A stretch of 64,000 nucleotides of DNA from Akkermansiaceae bacterium (GTDB taxonomy: Bacteria > Verrucomicrobiota > Verrucomicrobiia > Verrucomicrobiales > Akkermansiaceae), in NCBI GenBank assembly GCA_029253285.1, contig JAQWZU010000149.1:1-64000 (forward strand), written 5' to 3'. This document shows positions 8,667-16,207 of the stretch, one piece after another; positions within the stretch are counted from its first letter, which is position 1, and each line of letters starts with the position of its first letter. The position numbers were made by a program, and so were the translations under genes. Below the pieces are notes generated by a model. That model made no database searches. It saw nothing but the letters and a program-made list of their open reading frames with translations, and was not told where the DNA came from.

Positions 8667-9344
8667 ATGTCTTCCAGGCTCGTTCTTTTCGATATCGATT
8701 GCACCTTGATCGATACGGGTGGCGCCGGGCTGAGAGCGATCAGTGCGACGGCGGAAAAGATCTTCGGAAACGAAGGTCCTCCGCTTGATCTGGCTGGAAG
8801 TACCGACAGTGGAATTGTGCGCGGATTGTTCGAGCATTTCGATCGTCCTTATGACGCGGCGATTGAGGCAGAATTTTATGCAGTTTATCTTCCTCTGATG
8901 AAGCGGAATCTTGAGTCGGATGAGTTTGAGGGGAAGGTTCTTCCTGGAGTGGATCGCTTGATAGAGGCCTTGGAGTCGGATGGCCATACGCTCGGTCTGC
9001 TGACCGGAAATATCGAGCAAGGTGCGATCGTGAAAGCGGCGCATTACGGATTAGCGGAGCACTTTCAGTTCGGGGCCTTTGGAGATGATCATTGGGATCG
9101 GAACAAGCTCGGACCAATCGCGTTGGAGCGGGCGAATCGTCATACCGGAAAATCATTTTCAGCAGATGATGTTCTCGTCATTGGAGATACTCCGAAAGAC
9201 GTCGCTTGTGCCCATGCGCTCGGAGCGCCTTGTTTGGCCGTTGCGACCGGATCGTTTAGTGCGGATCAGTTAAGAGAATGCGGCGCGGATCAAGTGCTTG
9301 AGACTTTGGAAGGCGCGGAAGAGACTCTCCTCAGTCATGCCTGA
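8667..9344 (+). CDS. HAD-superfamily phosphatase (phosphoglycolate-phosphatase-like)
   Basis: A 225-residue HAD hydrolase. Motif I is DIDCTLIDTGG (nucleophile Asp9, general acid Asp11; the usual DxDGT has Cys for Gly). Motif II is LLTGNIE, and motif IV is VIGDTPKDVACAHALG, where the acidic pair is GDTPKD. The cap lies between residues 20 and 80. Substrate is unknown; Gph-like phosphatases remove phosphate from phosphoglycolate or related small molecules. It begins 5 bases after infC and overlaps the rnhB start by 8 bases, so it is likely translationally coupled to rnhB. Confidence 0.88.
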   Translation: MSSRLVLFDIDCTLIDTGGAGLRAISATAEKIFGNEGPPLDLAGSTDSGIVRGLFEHFDRPYDAAIEAEFYAVYLPLMKRNLESDEFEGKVLPGVDRLIEALESDGHTLGLLTGNIEQGAIVKAAHYGLAEHFQFGAFGDDHWDRNKLGPIALERANRHTGKSFSADDVLVIGDTPKDVACAHALGAPCLAVATGSFSADQLRECGADQVLETLEGAEETLLSHA

Positions 9345-9954
9345 TCTGGAATATGAGAAGCGCTATGCCTCGACGGGGATTGTCGTTGGGGTGGATGAAG
9401 CGGGGCGGGGGCCCTTGGCCGGACCTGTTTCGGTGGGAGCGGCCATTGTGCCGGAGGATTTTTTCCATCCGGTGATCAATGATTCCAAGAAGCTCAGCGA
9501 GAAAGCGAGGGAGAAGCTTTTTGATGAACTCGTCGAGCGGGATGATATTCTATGGACGGTCAGTCTTGTCGAGGCGTCCGAGGTTGATGAGGTCAATGTC
9601 CTCAAAGCGACCCACCTCGGAATGGCCCGCGCGGTGAAGGCTTTGAAGGTGAAACCAGGGATGTGTCTCATCGATGGATTGCCCGTTCCGAATTTTCCCT
9701 ATCCGCATGAAGGAATTGTAAAAGGAGATGGAAAGTCACTTTCGATTGCCACGGCGAGTATTTTTGCCAAAGTGACGAGAGATCGTATTATGAGAGAGGC
9801 CGCAAAGAGCTATCCTGAGTATGGTTTTGAGCGTCATAAAGGATATGGGACAAAAGCGCATTTGGAAGCTCTCGCACGCTATGGCCCGTGTCCGCTCCAC
9901 CGTCGCTCGTTTCAGCCCGTTGCTCAGCTCTCCCTTCCGCTTGACGAATCTTAA
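9337..9954 (+). CDS. rnhB: Ribonuclease HII
   Basis: Cleaves the RNA strand of RNA/DNA hybrids and removes misincorporated ribonucleotides. The RNase HII signature is plain: GVDEAGRGPLAGPV (Asp and Glu of the active site), NDSKKLSE, LIDGLPVP (third acidic residue) and KGDGKSLSIATASIFAKVTRDR. The C-terminal YGFERHKGYGT block is also present. Length (205 residues) is normal. ATG 9337 overlaps the end of the HAD gene. The 3' end overlaps the following YraN-type gene, a widely conserved rnhB-yraN pairing. Confidence 0.96.
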   Translation: MPDLEYEKRYASTGIVVGVDEAGRGPLAGPVSVGAAIVPEDFFHPVINDSKKLSEKAREKLFDELVERDDILWTVSLVEASEVDEVNVLKATHLGMARAVKALKVKPGMCLIDGLPVPNFPYPHEGIVKGDGKSLSIATASIFAKVTRDRIMREAAKSYPEYGFERHKGYGTKAHLEALARYGPCPLHRRSFQPVAQLSLPLDES

Positions 9955-10348
9955 GCCGAGGGAGATTGGCGAAATCGGAGAGAGGATTGCGGCGAGGCAT
10001 CTCCAGCGTCTCGGATGGAAGGTTCTCTATCGGAATTTCCGGGCTCCCAAAGGCGGGGAGGTCGATTTGGTGATGAGAGGGGGGGAGAATCTCGATCTTC
10101 TCGTTTTTGTGGAGGTGAAAACCCGGACGAGACGTGATTTCGGGCGCCCGCTCAGGGCGGTGAATACCGAGAAGCAGGCCTTGATCATTCGAGGTGCGAC
10201 GGAGTGGTTGCGTCTGCTGGGGCGGGAGCGCCGATTTGACGAACCGGAGGACCGGCGGCGGAAGATTTCCTGGCGATACGACGTGGTGGAAATCGTTCTG
10301 GAGGAAGGGGAAAAGCCCGATGTGAACCTCGTTGAAGAGGCGTTTTAG
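9881..10348 (+). CDS. YraN family (UPF0102) putative endonuclease
   Basis: A 155-residue member of the UPF0102/YraN family with the Holliday-resolvase-like nuclease fold. Visible are GEIGERIAARHLQRLGWKVLYRNFRAPKGGEVDLV (GE...A..L...G and GE-x-DL) and LVFVEVKTRTRRDFGRP. GEVDL and EVK supply the expected catalytic acidic residues and lysine. Activity is not firmly established for the family. ATG 9881 gives a 74-base overlap with rnhB; an in-frame TTG at 9941 would reduce the overlap to 14 bases and still keep the whole domain. Confidence 0.88.
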   Translation: MARVRSTVARFSPLLSSPFRLTNLKPREIGEIGERIAARHLQRLGWKVLYRNFRAPKGGEVDLVMRGGENLDLLVFVEVKTRTRRDFGRPLRAVNTEKQALIIRGATEWLRLLGRERRFDEPEDRRRKISWRYDVVEIVLEEGEKPDVNLVEEAF

Positions 10349-10367
10349 GCCAAATTGGCCCTAAAAC
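10342..10367. repeat. Imperfect inverted repeat over the yraN stop codon
   Basis: GTTTTAGG and CCTAAAAC form eight perfect pairs around a partly paired centre (CCAAATTGG). The dyad covers the yraN stop codon. No T-run follows, so it could be a weak terminator, an mRNA-stabilising hairpin or an operator for the secretion operon that starts about 100 bases downstream. Confidence 0.4.
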
Positions 10368-10466
10368 ATGGCGAATAGGGGAAAAGGCCCGAAAATAGGC
10401 TAATTTACCGACAACTTTTGGGTCGTGCCGCGTTTGTATCGGTGTAGGTTCCTCGCAGTTGAGAAC

Positions 10467-10916
10467 ATGAAAATTCAAGATACCAAAAACAATCAACGTC
10501 GTCCCCGACTGGCTCGGGGTTTTAGTCTTTTCGAAATGGTGATCGTGATGGGAATCATCGGAGTCATTTTGGGCTCGGTGATCTTCGCGTCCAAGAGTTT
10601 CGGTGATTCTGCCAGAGTGCAGACCACTCGCCAGGATTTCACCACTTTGATTACTCACCTCGATCAATATCGCAATATCGGGAGAAATGGTTATCCCACC
10701 GAGCCTCAGGGCCTGGAGGCTCTGATTAAGAAGCCGGGCTCCAGCCCAATCCCCCGCGATTGGGTCCAATCTCTTCCTGAAATGCCTAAAGACCCTTGGG
10801 GGAATCCTTACACTTATAAATTTCCCGGATCGAAAAAGCCAAACGAGCCCGAGCTGATCAGTAACGGACCGGATGGTGTTTCTGGCAACGAGGACGATCT
10901 GAGTAGCCAGGACTAA
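10467..10916 (+). CDS. gspG: Type II secretion major pseudopilin GspG
   Basis: First gene of the secretion operon. The prepilin signal is RGFSLFEMVIVMGIIGVILG: cleavage after Gly, Glu at mature position 5, then the hydrophobic helix. The GspG fold follows, with YPTEPQGLEALIKKP, PKDPWGNPYTYKFPG and a C-terminal Asp-rich loop (SNGPDGVSGNEDD) that matches the calcium site of GspG. The mature protein forms the periplasmic pseudopilus that pushes substrates through the secretin. ATG 10467 begins a short basic leader; an upstream start at 10425 would make the leader unusually long. Confidence 0.93.
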   Translation: MKIQDTKNNQRRPRLARGFSLFEMVIVMGIIGVILGSVIFASKSFGDSARVQTTRQDFTTLITHLDQYRNIGRNGYPTEPQGLEALIKKPGSSPIPRDWVQSLPEMPKDPWGNPYTYKFPGSKKPNEPELISNGPDGVSGNEDDLSSQD

Positions 10917-10930
10917 TTCTTAACAATTCA

Positions 10931-11524
10931 ATGCGTCACTTCTTCCATGACTCTCGACGATCACTGAACCGCCCAGGTTTCAGTATTATCGAGATTGTTG
11001 TGGTTTTGGGAGTGGCGGTGGTGCTTTTCGGCACGGTGGCGGTTGTTGCCAATACCCCGAATGAAGAAAAACTCCTTCGGGAGGAGCACGGGAAGATTGA
11101 AGAGATGGCGATCTCGGCACGGACGATGTCGGTGAGCTACCAGCAATCGTTTTTGATCGAGCTCAAAGAGGGAGGGGCATCGATGACTCCTCTGGTAAAT
11201 CCCAACGAAGAGCTTCAGGCTGAATTGTCTGGTGAAGGGCAAGCCCGCAATGGCGCCTTGGCGCCCCTCGAAAGTCTGGGGTGGCCGCGGGTGGCGACCG
11301 TTGATCCTGATTACGATATTTATGTGCGTCGCTGGGGTCAGAAGGATTTTGTGTTGCTCCGTGGCGATAGGGTTGAACGGTGGATTCACGAACCCAATGG
11401 GCTTTGTGAGCCAATTTCGATTCAGATCGTCAAAGACGAGGGCGACAATAGTCTGATCCGAGTTTACCATCCGCTGACCGGATTGGCGGAGGATGAAGAG
11501 TTAACCATTACCGGAACCAAATGA
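10931..11524 (+). CDS. gspH: Minor pseudopilin, GspH-like
   Basis: A 197-residue protein with a type IV prepilin N-terminus (RPGFSIIEIVVVLGVAVVLF: Gly cleavage site, Glu5, hydrophobic helix) and a beta-rich C-domain. Its place between gspG and gspI is the canonical position of gspH; sequence beyond the N-terminus is too divergent to prove it. GspH would sit near the tip of the pseudopilus. It overlaps gspI by ATGA. Confidence 0.8.
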   Translation: MRHFFHDSRRSLNRPGFSIIEIVVVLGVAVVLFGTVAVVANTPNEEKLLREEHGKIEEMAISARTMSVSYQQSFLIELKEGGASMTPLVNPNEELQAELSGEGQARNGALAPLESLGWPRVATVDPDYDIYVRRWGQKDFVLLRGDRVERWIHEPNGLCEPISIQIVKDEGDNSLIRVYHPLTGLAEDEELTITGTK

Positions 11525-11928
11525 AGGCGCGTTTGAGTTCCAGGAAGCGCGGCTTCATGTTGATGGAAGTGGTCTTGGGTTTAATGGTTTTTTCCATTCT
11601 GGCGGTTGGTTATACCGGAGCGCTCAAAGCTCTTCGCCGAAACTCCATGGCGGTAGAGGAGCAAATCGCCATTACCAAGGTAGTCGACAGTGCGCTGCGT
11701 GAGACCTTGTATTACCCGACTCTGGAAGAGGGAGAAATCGTCGCTGACTATGAGCGGGGGATTGAGGTGGTCACGGTGATTGAGCCGATGGAGGAACTCT
11801 ACAACGAAGAGGGGATCGAGTTGACGCAGATGTTTAAGGTGGTGGTAACCGCCCGCTACACTTTGGATGGTATTGAGAAAGAGCAAAGCGCAGTCGGTTG
11901 GCGCTATCTCCCGCTTTACAAGCCATGA
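11521..11928 (+). CDS. gspI: Minor pseudopilin GspI
   Basis: A 135-residue pseudopilin. The signal is RKRGFMLMEVVLGLMVFSIL with Glu at mature position 5; FxLMEV is typical of GspI. A compact C-domain ending in SAVGWRYLPLYKP follows. GspI nucleates the pseudopilus tip with GspJ and GspK. The gene starts inside the gspH stop (ATGA) and ends inside the gspJ start (ATGA). Confidence 0.85.
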   Translation: MKARLSSRKRGFMLMEVVLGLMVFSILAVGYTGALKALRRNSMAVEEQIAITKVVDSALRETLYYPTLEEGEIVADYERGIEVVTVIEPMEELYNEEGIELTQMFKVVVTARYTLDGIEKEQSAVGWRYLPLYKP

Positions 11929-12758
11929 TACGAAGCGCCCGATATTCCCGGAATGGTTTCACCTTGGTGGAGCTTGTGCTCTCCATGGTCATTATGGGCC
12001 TGTTGATGGGATCAATTTTCAAACTCGCTGATGCGACAGTGAAGTCGACCAGGGCCATGGTTGATCATCAGAGCGAAGAGATTACCCGTGATGCTTTTTT
12101 CACCCTGATGAAAAGGCACTTCGAAGAACTGCCGGGAAACTGCCGGATGGATCTGCTGCCAACCTCGGAATCCGAGCCGTTTCTCTCGGAGCTTACTTTT
12201 CAGAATGCTCCGGTATCATTTAACTGGGGCGGAATTCCCATGTCAGCCGAGGCGATGCGGATCATCACGGTCAAGGATTTGGATGGCTTGGATATTGTTA
12301 TCGAATATTTTGATGAGCCGATCCTCGATACCGACGAAACTCTTGCTGAGAGGGGAATCGAGCCGATCGCTTCAGTTGTTTTGCTCGAAGGTCTTTCACG
12401 TTTTGAATGGAACGTCCTCGATGGCCGAAACCTGAATGTGGAGCGCGACGAATGGCCCTACGAATGGGAAGTGAGAAACAGGTTGCCGACTTTCATTGAA
12501 TTGACCGCTCAGTTCGGTGAGAATGGTGAGGTGATTCGTCGGATGTTTTGGTGCCCGACAAAGGTGAGTCCGGTGACACGGATGCGCCAATTGCAAAATA
12601 GTGCGAGATCGGCTGCTCAGCAGAATGGAGCGAATGCCGGTGGCGCAACGATCAACCCCAACCCTCGTCCGAATCCTGAAGGTTCTCGTGGGGGAAGTGC
12701 ATCTGACCGGGCCAAGCGTCCGACAGGTCCACCAGCTGGAAAGGGGGGTGGCCGATGA
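11925..12758 (+). CDS. gspJ: Minor pseudopilin GspJ
   Basis: A 277-residue pseudopilin with signal RNGFTLVELVLSMVIMGLLM (Gly cleavage site, Glu5). The large C-domain has the GspJ-like stretch on adjacent-strand VLLEGLSRFEWNVLDG and a Pro/Gly/Asn-rich tail of about 50 residues. ATG 11925 overlaps the gspI stop by four bases, preferable to an upstream start at 11898. It lies between gspI and gspK as expected. Confidence 0.87.
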   Translation: MIRSARYSRNGFTLVELVLSMVIMGLLMGSIFKLADATVKSTRAMVDHQSEEITRDAFFTLMKRHFEELPGNCRMDLLPTSESEPFLSELTFQNAPVSFNWGGIPMSAEAMRIITVKDLDGLDIVIEYFDEPILDTDETLAERGIEPIASVVLLEGLSRFEWNVLDGRNLNVERDEWPYEWEVRNRLPTFIELTAQFGENGEVIRRMFWCPTKVSPVTRMRQLQNSARSAAQQNGANAGGATINPNPRPNPEGSRGGSASDRAKRPTGPPAGKGGGR

Positions 12759-13681
12759 GGAAAAACTCACTCAAGCGTGGCGCCACCATGGTGGCGGTCT
12801 TTTGGATTATGGCAGTCATGGGGCTGGCGATTGTGGCGTCGCTCCGCGTGGCACGTTACCAGATGGAGGTGGTGAGCTCCCAGGTGGCTGGGATTGAAGC
12901 ACGACAGTATGCCGAGATGGGAATCGCAATTGCAGCAAATCCCAGGGTGGAGATTTGGGATCAGATGCTCGGGCAGAGATTTGAAAACGGAAGTGGCTTT
13001 AACGCGCAAATTCGTTCCGAAGGTGGCCGCTTCAACATCAATTTCATTTTGATGAGTCAGGATAAGGTGCTGTTGCGCCAAATCTTCGATCATTGGGGAA
13101 TCGATCTCGATGTGTCTTCGGAAATCACCGACGCCTTGATGGATTGGATCGATAGCGACGATACTATTCAGCTCAATGGTGCTGAACTGGACTGGTATGA
13201 GGGGCAGGGGTTTCTGAATCGTCCCTTTAATCGTCCTTTTTATGATCTCGACGAAATGAGGTTGGTCCGCGGGATGGAAATCGTCGAGGCGGCCAATCCA
13301 CGCTGGCGGGATTGGTTTACGGTCTGGAGCAGCGGGGGATTGGATGTCAATGAGGCTCCAGCCGAGTATCTTGCGATCGCAGCTGATGGAAATATTGAAG
13401 AGGCCATTGCCCTGGTGGAGATTATCGATGGACCGGATGGTATCCGGCGGACCGAAGATGATCAGAAGTTAGGGTCTGCCGATTTTATGAATCAGATGGG
13501 AATGAGCCCTGATGAGCAGGCTCAATTTGGAGCCCGATTCAACCCTCAGGCCGAACAAGTGACGCGAATTGAAAGTATCGGCTTTTCAGGAAGCGTCAGA
13601 CGTAAGATCATTCTGATTATTCAGAACCGAAGCAACGGGCGACCGACAATTTTGGACCGTAGAGAAGAGTTAATTCAATGA
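12755..13681 (+). CDS. gspK: Type II secretion minor pseudopilin GspK
   Basis: A 308-residue protein, the largest pseudopilin as usual. Its signal KRGATMVAVFWIMAVMGLAIV lacks Glu at mature position 5, a hallmark of GspK, which caps the pseudopilus. Further support: EGGRFNINF, DALMDWIDSDDT, PFYDLDEMRLVRGM and DVNEAPAEYL, all standard GspK (helix-hairpin-helix-like) blocks. ATGA overlaps occur at both ends. Confidence 0.92.
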   Translation: MRKNSLKRGATMVAVFWIMAVMGLAIVASLRVARYQMEVVSSQVAGIEARQYAEMGIAIAANPRVEIWDQMLGQRFENGSGFNAQIRSEGGRFNINFILMSQDKVLLRQIFDHWGIDLDVSSEITDALMDWIDSDDTIQLNGAELDWYEGQGFLNRPFNRPFYDLDEMRLVRGMEIVEAANPRWRDWFTVWSSGGLDVNEAPAEYLAIAADGNIEEAIALVEIIDGPDGIRRTEDDQKLGSADFMNQMGMSPDEQAQFGARFNPQAEQVTRIESIGFSGSVRRKIILIIQNRSNGRPTILDRREELIQ

Positions 13682-14970
13682 GTGCGAAGAAAGGAGACTT
13701 ATGTCTGTTCCTCCCGGGAGCGGAAGGCTGGGAAATTTGGAATGGTACGGCCGCCGAGGGCTTTCAGCTGCAGGTGTCGACCGAGCATTTGTTGGCTCTG
13801 GAGGTGACTGAGAAGATTACCGGACCGCTACAGATGGCGCTGCCAGTGAGGCAGTTGTCTTCTTTGCCTTTCAAGGCTCAGACCGACGATCTTTCCATCC
13901 TGGAAGATCTCGCGATGATGCATTTGGAGAAAAACGGGACACGTCCCGCTCTCGATGGGGGCCAGCTCAGTGATCATTTCGTTTATGGAAAGTCCGGTGA
14001 AGAGACTCTCCTCACTGCAGTGGTTTTGAATCCGCCGCAGGAAGGCCAGCTGCCTCGTCGGAGCCCGCAAGCTTTTGACCTTTCGCCGCGGTGTCTTCCG
14101 CTCCCCGAGGGAAAAGTGGTTGTTTGGCGTGAATTGGGACGATGGGTCTTTGCGATCGGTCGGCCGAGTGGGGTGCTCTATTTTCAGTGCTTTTCCGGCG
14201 ACCGCCTGGATGAGCGGGGTGGGAACGACGTGCGTCTGGCCCTGACCCAGTTGCAACTTCAAGGCGTGCTAGACCCTTTTCCTGATGAGGTCGTCGTCTG
14301 GTCGCACGGATCGGCCACCGATGCCCGGCCCGAGGAGTTGGAAAGTTTTTCGCGTGGATTGGGACTTTCCGCCAGCAGCGCGCCGAAGCCCGCGCCAAGC
14401 TGGCCTGCGCCGCCGAGCCGTTTGCTCCCGGCCGATGTCCGGGCCGAGCGGATGGATAAAAAGAACCAACGGAACCGCAATCTGATGGTCGCGGCTGCGG
14501 TGATTGCCTATGTGGGCTTGGTCGGTTTCTTGTTCTTCAATCTTAAGTCGGCTGAGGAAAGGGTAACGATTGCGCAGAAAAAGGTAACATCCTTGGGGCC
14601 TGAAGCTCTAAAATTGCAGGTGCATCAGGATAAATGGGATGAGCTCGCTCCGGTAGTGGATAATGAATTTTACCCATACGAGGTTCTTTTTAGGATCTAC
14701 AAGGCTTTGCCTAATACCAAGACCGAGCGCAATGTTCGTTTGACACATGTGGAGGTGATCAATCAGCTCAAGGATGTCGATGGGGGGCGGCAAATGATCC
14801 GGGAAGTTACTGTCAAAGGGCAAGCTCCCGAGAACGCTCCGATTGGCGAATACAACGATAGCTTGATCAAAGCTGCCGATCTTGAGGATTTTAAATGGAT
14901 AATGCAGACACCAACGAAGACAAGAAATGGTGACTGGAGCTTTATCTATACAGCAGAAGTTCAAAACTAA
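13678..14970 (+). CDS. gspL: GspL-like inner-membrane assembly protein
   Basis: A 430-residue bitopic protein: a cytoplasmic domain of about 260 residues, a Pro/Ser linker, one transmembrane helix (about residues 269-287, VAAAVIAYVGLVGFLFF) and a periplasmic domain with a coiled start (LKSAEERVTIAQKKV). Its size, topology and place between gspK and a PilO/GspM-like gene fit GspL, which recruits the GspE ATPase to the membrane. Sequence similarity by eye is weak, so the symbol rests mainly on context. Confidence 0.75.
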   Translation: MSAKKGDLCLFLPGAEGWEIWNGTAAEGFQLQVSTEHLLALEVTEKITGPLQMALPVRQLSSLPFKAQTDDLSILEDLAMMHLEKNGTRPALDGGQLSDHFVYGKSGEETLLTAVVLNPPQEGQLPRRSPQAFDLSPRCLPLPEGKVVVWRELGRWVFAIGRPSGVLYFQCFSGDRLDERGGNDVRLALTQLQLQGVLDPFPDEVVVWSHGSATDARPEELESFSRGLGLSASSAPKPAPSWPAPPSRLLPADVRAERMDKKNQRNRNLMVAAAVIAYVGLVGFLFFNLKSAEERVTIAQKKVTSLGPEALKLQVHQDKWDELAPVVDNEFYPYEVLFRIYKALPNTKTERNVRLTHVEVINQLKDVDGGRQMIREVTVKGQAPENAPIGEYNDSLIKAADLEDFKWIMQTPTKTRNGDWSFIYTAEVQN

Positions 14971-14982
14971 CGAATTTACCAA

Positions 14983-15522
14983 ATGACACCTCGCGAAAAG
15001 AACCTCCTCATTCTCCTCTGTGGCACCTTGTTTCTGGTGCTGAATGTGGTGGGCTATAAGAAGTTGTATGCTCCGAAAATCACTGCCGCCAACGCCAAGG
15101 TATCGGGCCTGGAGCGGGAGTATAAAAGGGCTGAAGGGAATCTAAAACAGAGTGATCGGTGGCAGAAATCGATGAATTGGCTGGAAAACAGCGAAGGAAA
15201 ACCCACAACTTACGCCGAAGCCCAATCCAAGCTCCAGACTTTCATGCGAAAGCAGGCGGATGCCCGGGGCTTGACCACCCGTGATGAAGGATTCCTACCT
15301 CATGTCGAGGGGCCTTACTACACCCGCGTTCGGGTGAAATACAAACTCACCGGAATGGAGCAACAAGTCCAGCAGTGGATCATGAGCGTGCACCAACCCC
15401 GCCAGTTTCAAGTCATCACTCGATTGATCATGAAGCCTCAGACTAACGATCTGACCCGCATCGATATCGAAGTGGAGGTGGAGAAATTTATCATCCTCGC
15501 CGCTCCTAATAACCCTGTATAA
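14983..15522 (+). CDS. gspM: GspM/PilO-like inner-membrane protein
   Basis: A 179-residue protein with an N-terminal transmembrane helix (residues 8-24, LLILLCGTLFLVLNVVG), a coiled-coil (AANAKVSGLEREYKRAEGN) and a periplasmic ferredoxin-like domain ending in IDIEVEVEKFIILA. This is the GspM/PilO plan; such proteins dimerise with GspL/PilN. It starts 12 bases after gspL and ends 4 bases before the next gene. Confidence 0.75.
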   Translation: MTPREKNLLILLCGTLFLVLNVVGYKKLYAPKITAANAKVSGLEREYKRAEGNLKQSDRWQKSMNWLENSEGKPTTYAEAQSKLQTFMRKQADARGLTTRDEGFLPHVEGPYYTRVRVKYKLTGMEQQVQQWIMSVHQPRQFQVITRLIMKPQTNDLTRIDIEVEVEKFIILAAPNNPV

Positions 15523-15526
15523 TTCC

Positions 15527-16174
15527 ATGAAACTTCTCAGCATTCTCTTTTGCGCGGTGACCGCAGCCACTCTCCAGGCCGATGAACCGCCGGAGACTTA
15601 TATTCCCAGTCGTTATTATGATCTTTGGAGAAGTTCTCCCTTCACTGATCCTCCGCCGGTGGAGGAGAAGGAAGAAGTTAAGAACGACCTCGAAGACTGG
15701 GTGCTTATGGGCGTTCGGAAATATAAGGACAGCCAGATTGTCACCGTGGTGAATTCTAAGGACCGGGCTCAGCGGGTCGAAATTCCAGGCTCGGATGCCA
15801 ACGAATTGGGGTTTGCGATTCTCGAGGTCAAGATGGCCCGGAGTTTCCTCAATACCGAAGTGCATCTTCAAAAAGGCCCGCATCGAGGTTGGGTGCAATA
15901 TGACCCCAAATTCCTCGTGGTGAAGCGGGCTGCCGGTCCGAGCAAGAGTTCCAAGAGCTCCAAGACCAGCAGCAAGCAGCCACCGCGTCCAGGATCGACG
16001 AGCCAAAGTAAACCGCCGATCCCCGGTGGGTCCCGCACTCCAAGTAAAAGCACCGGGAAACCAAGTCCTCCCTCTGCCGCCGGATCAAGACCAACCACCG
16101 GCTCAACCGGGACAAAAGGAACCTCGACACCACCTAAGAAAAGCCGTGTGCGCTACGTGCCCCGACCTAAATAA
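15527..16174 (+). CDS. Exported GspC/PilP-like candidate with Ser/Pro/Lys-rich tail
   Basis: A 215-residue protein. It has a cleavable signal (KLLSILFCAVTAATLQA), a periplasmic segment with SSPFTDPPP and a small beta-domain (DWVLMGVRKYKDSQIVTVV), then about 80 residues of low complexity rich in Ser, Pro, Lys and Gly, ending very basic. The beta-domain resembles the short HR/PilP domain that links the inner-membrane platform to the secretin in GspC or PilP. Its place directly before the secretin gene supports this, but the assignment is an inference. Confidence 0.6.
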   Translation: MKLLSILFCAVTAATLQADEPPETYIPSRYYDLWRSSPFTDPPPVEEKEEVKNDLEDWVLMGVRKYKDSQIVTVVNSKDRAQRVEIPGSDANELGFAILEVKMARSFLNTEVHLQKGPHRGWVQYDPKFLVVKRAAGPSKSSKSSKTSSKQPPRPGSTSQSKPPIPGGSRTPSKSTGKPSPPSAAGSRPTTGSTGTKGTSTPPKKSRVRYVPRPK

Positions 16175-16207
16175 GGAGCCCAATCATTAACCTAATCACT
16201 TTATCGT

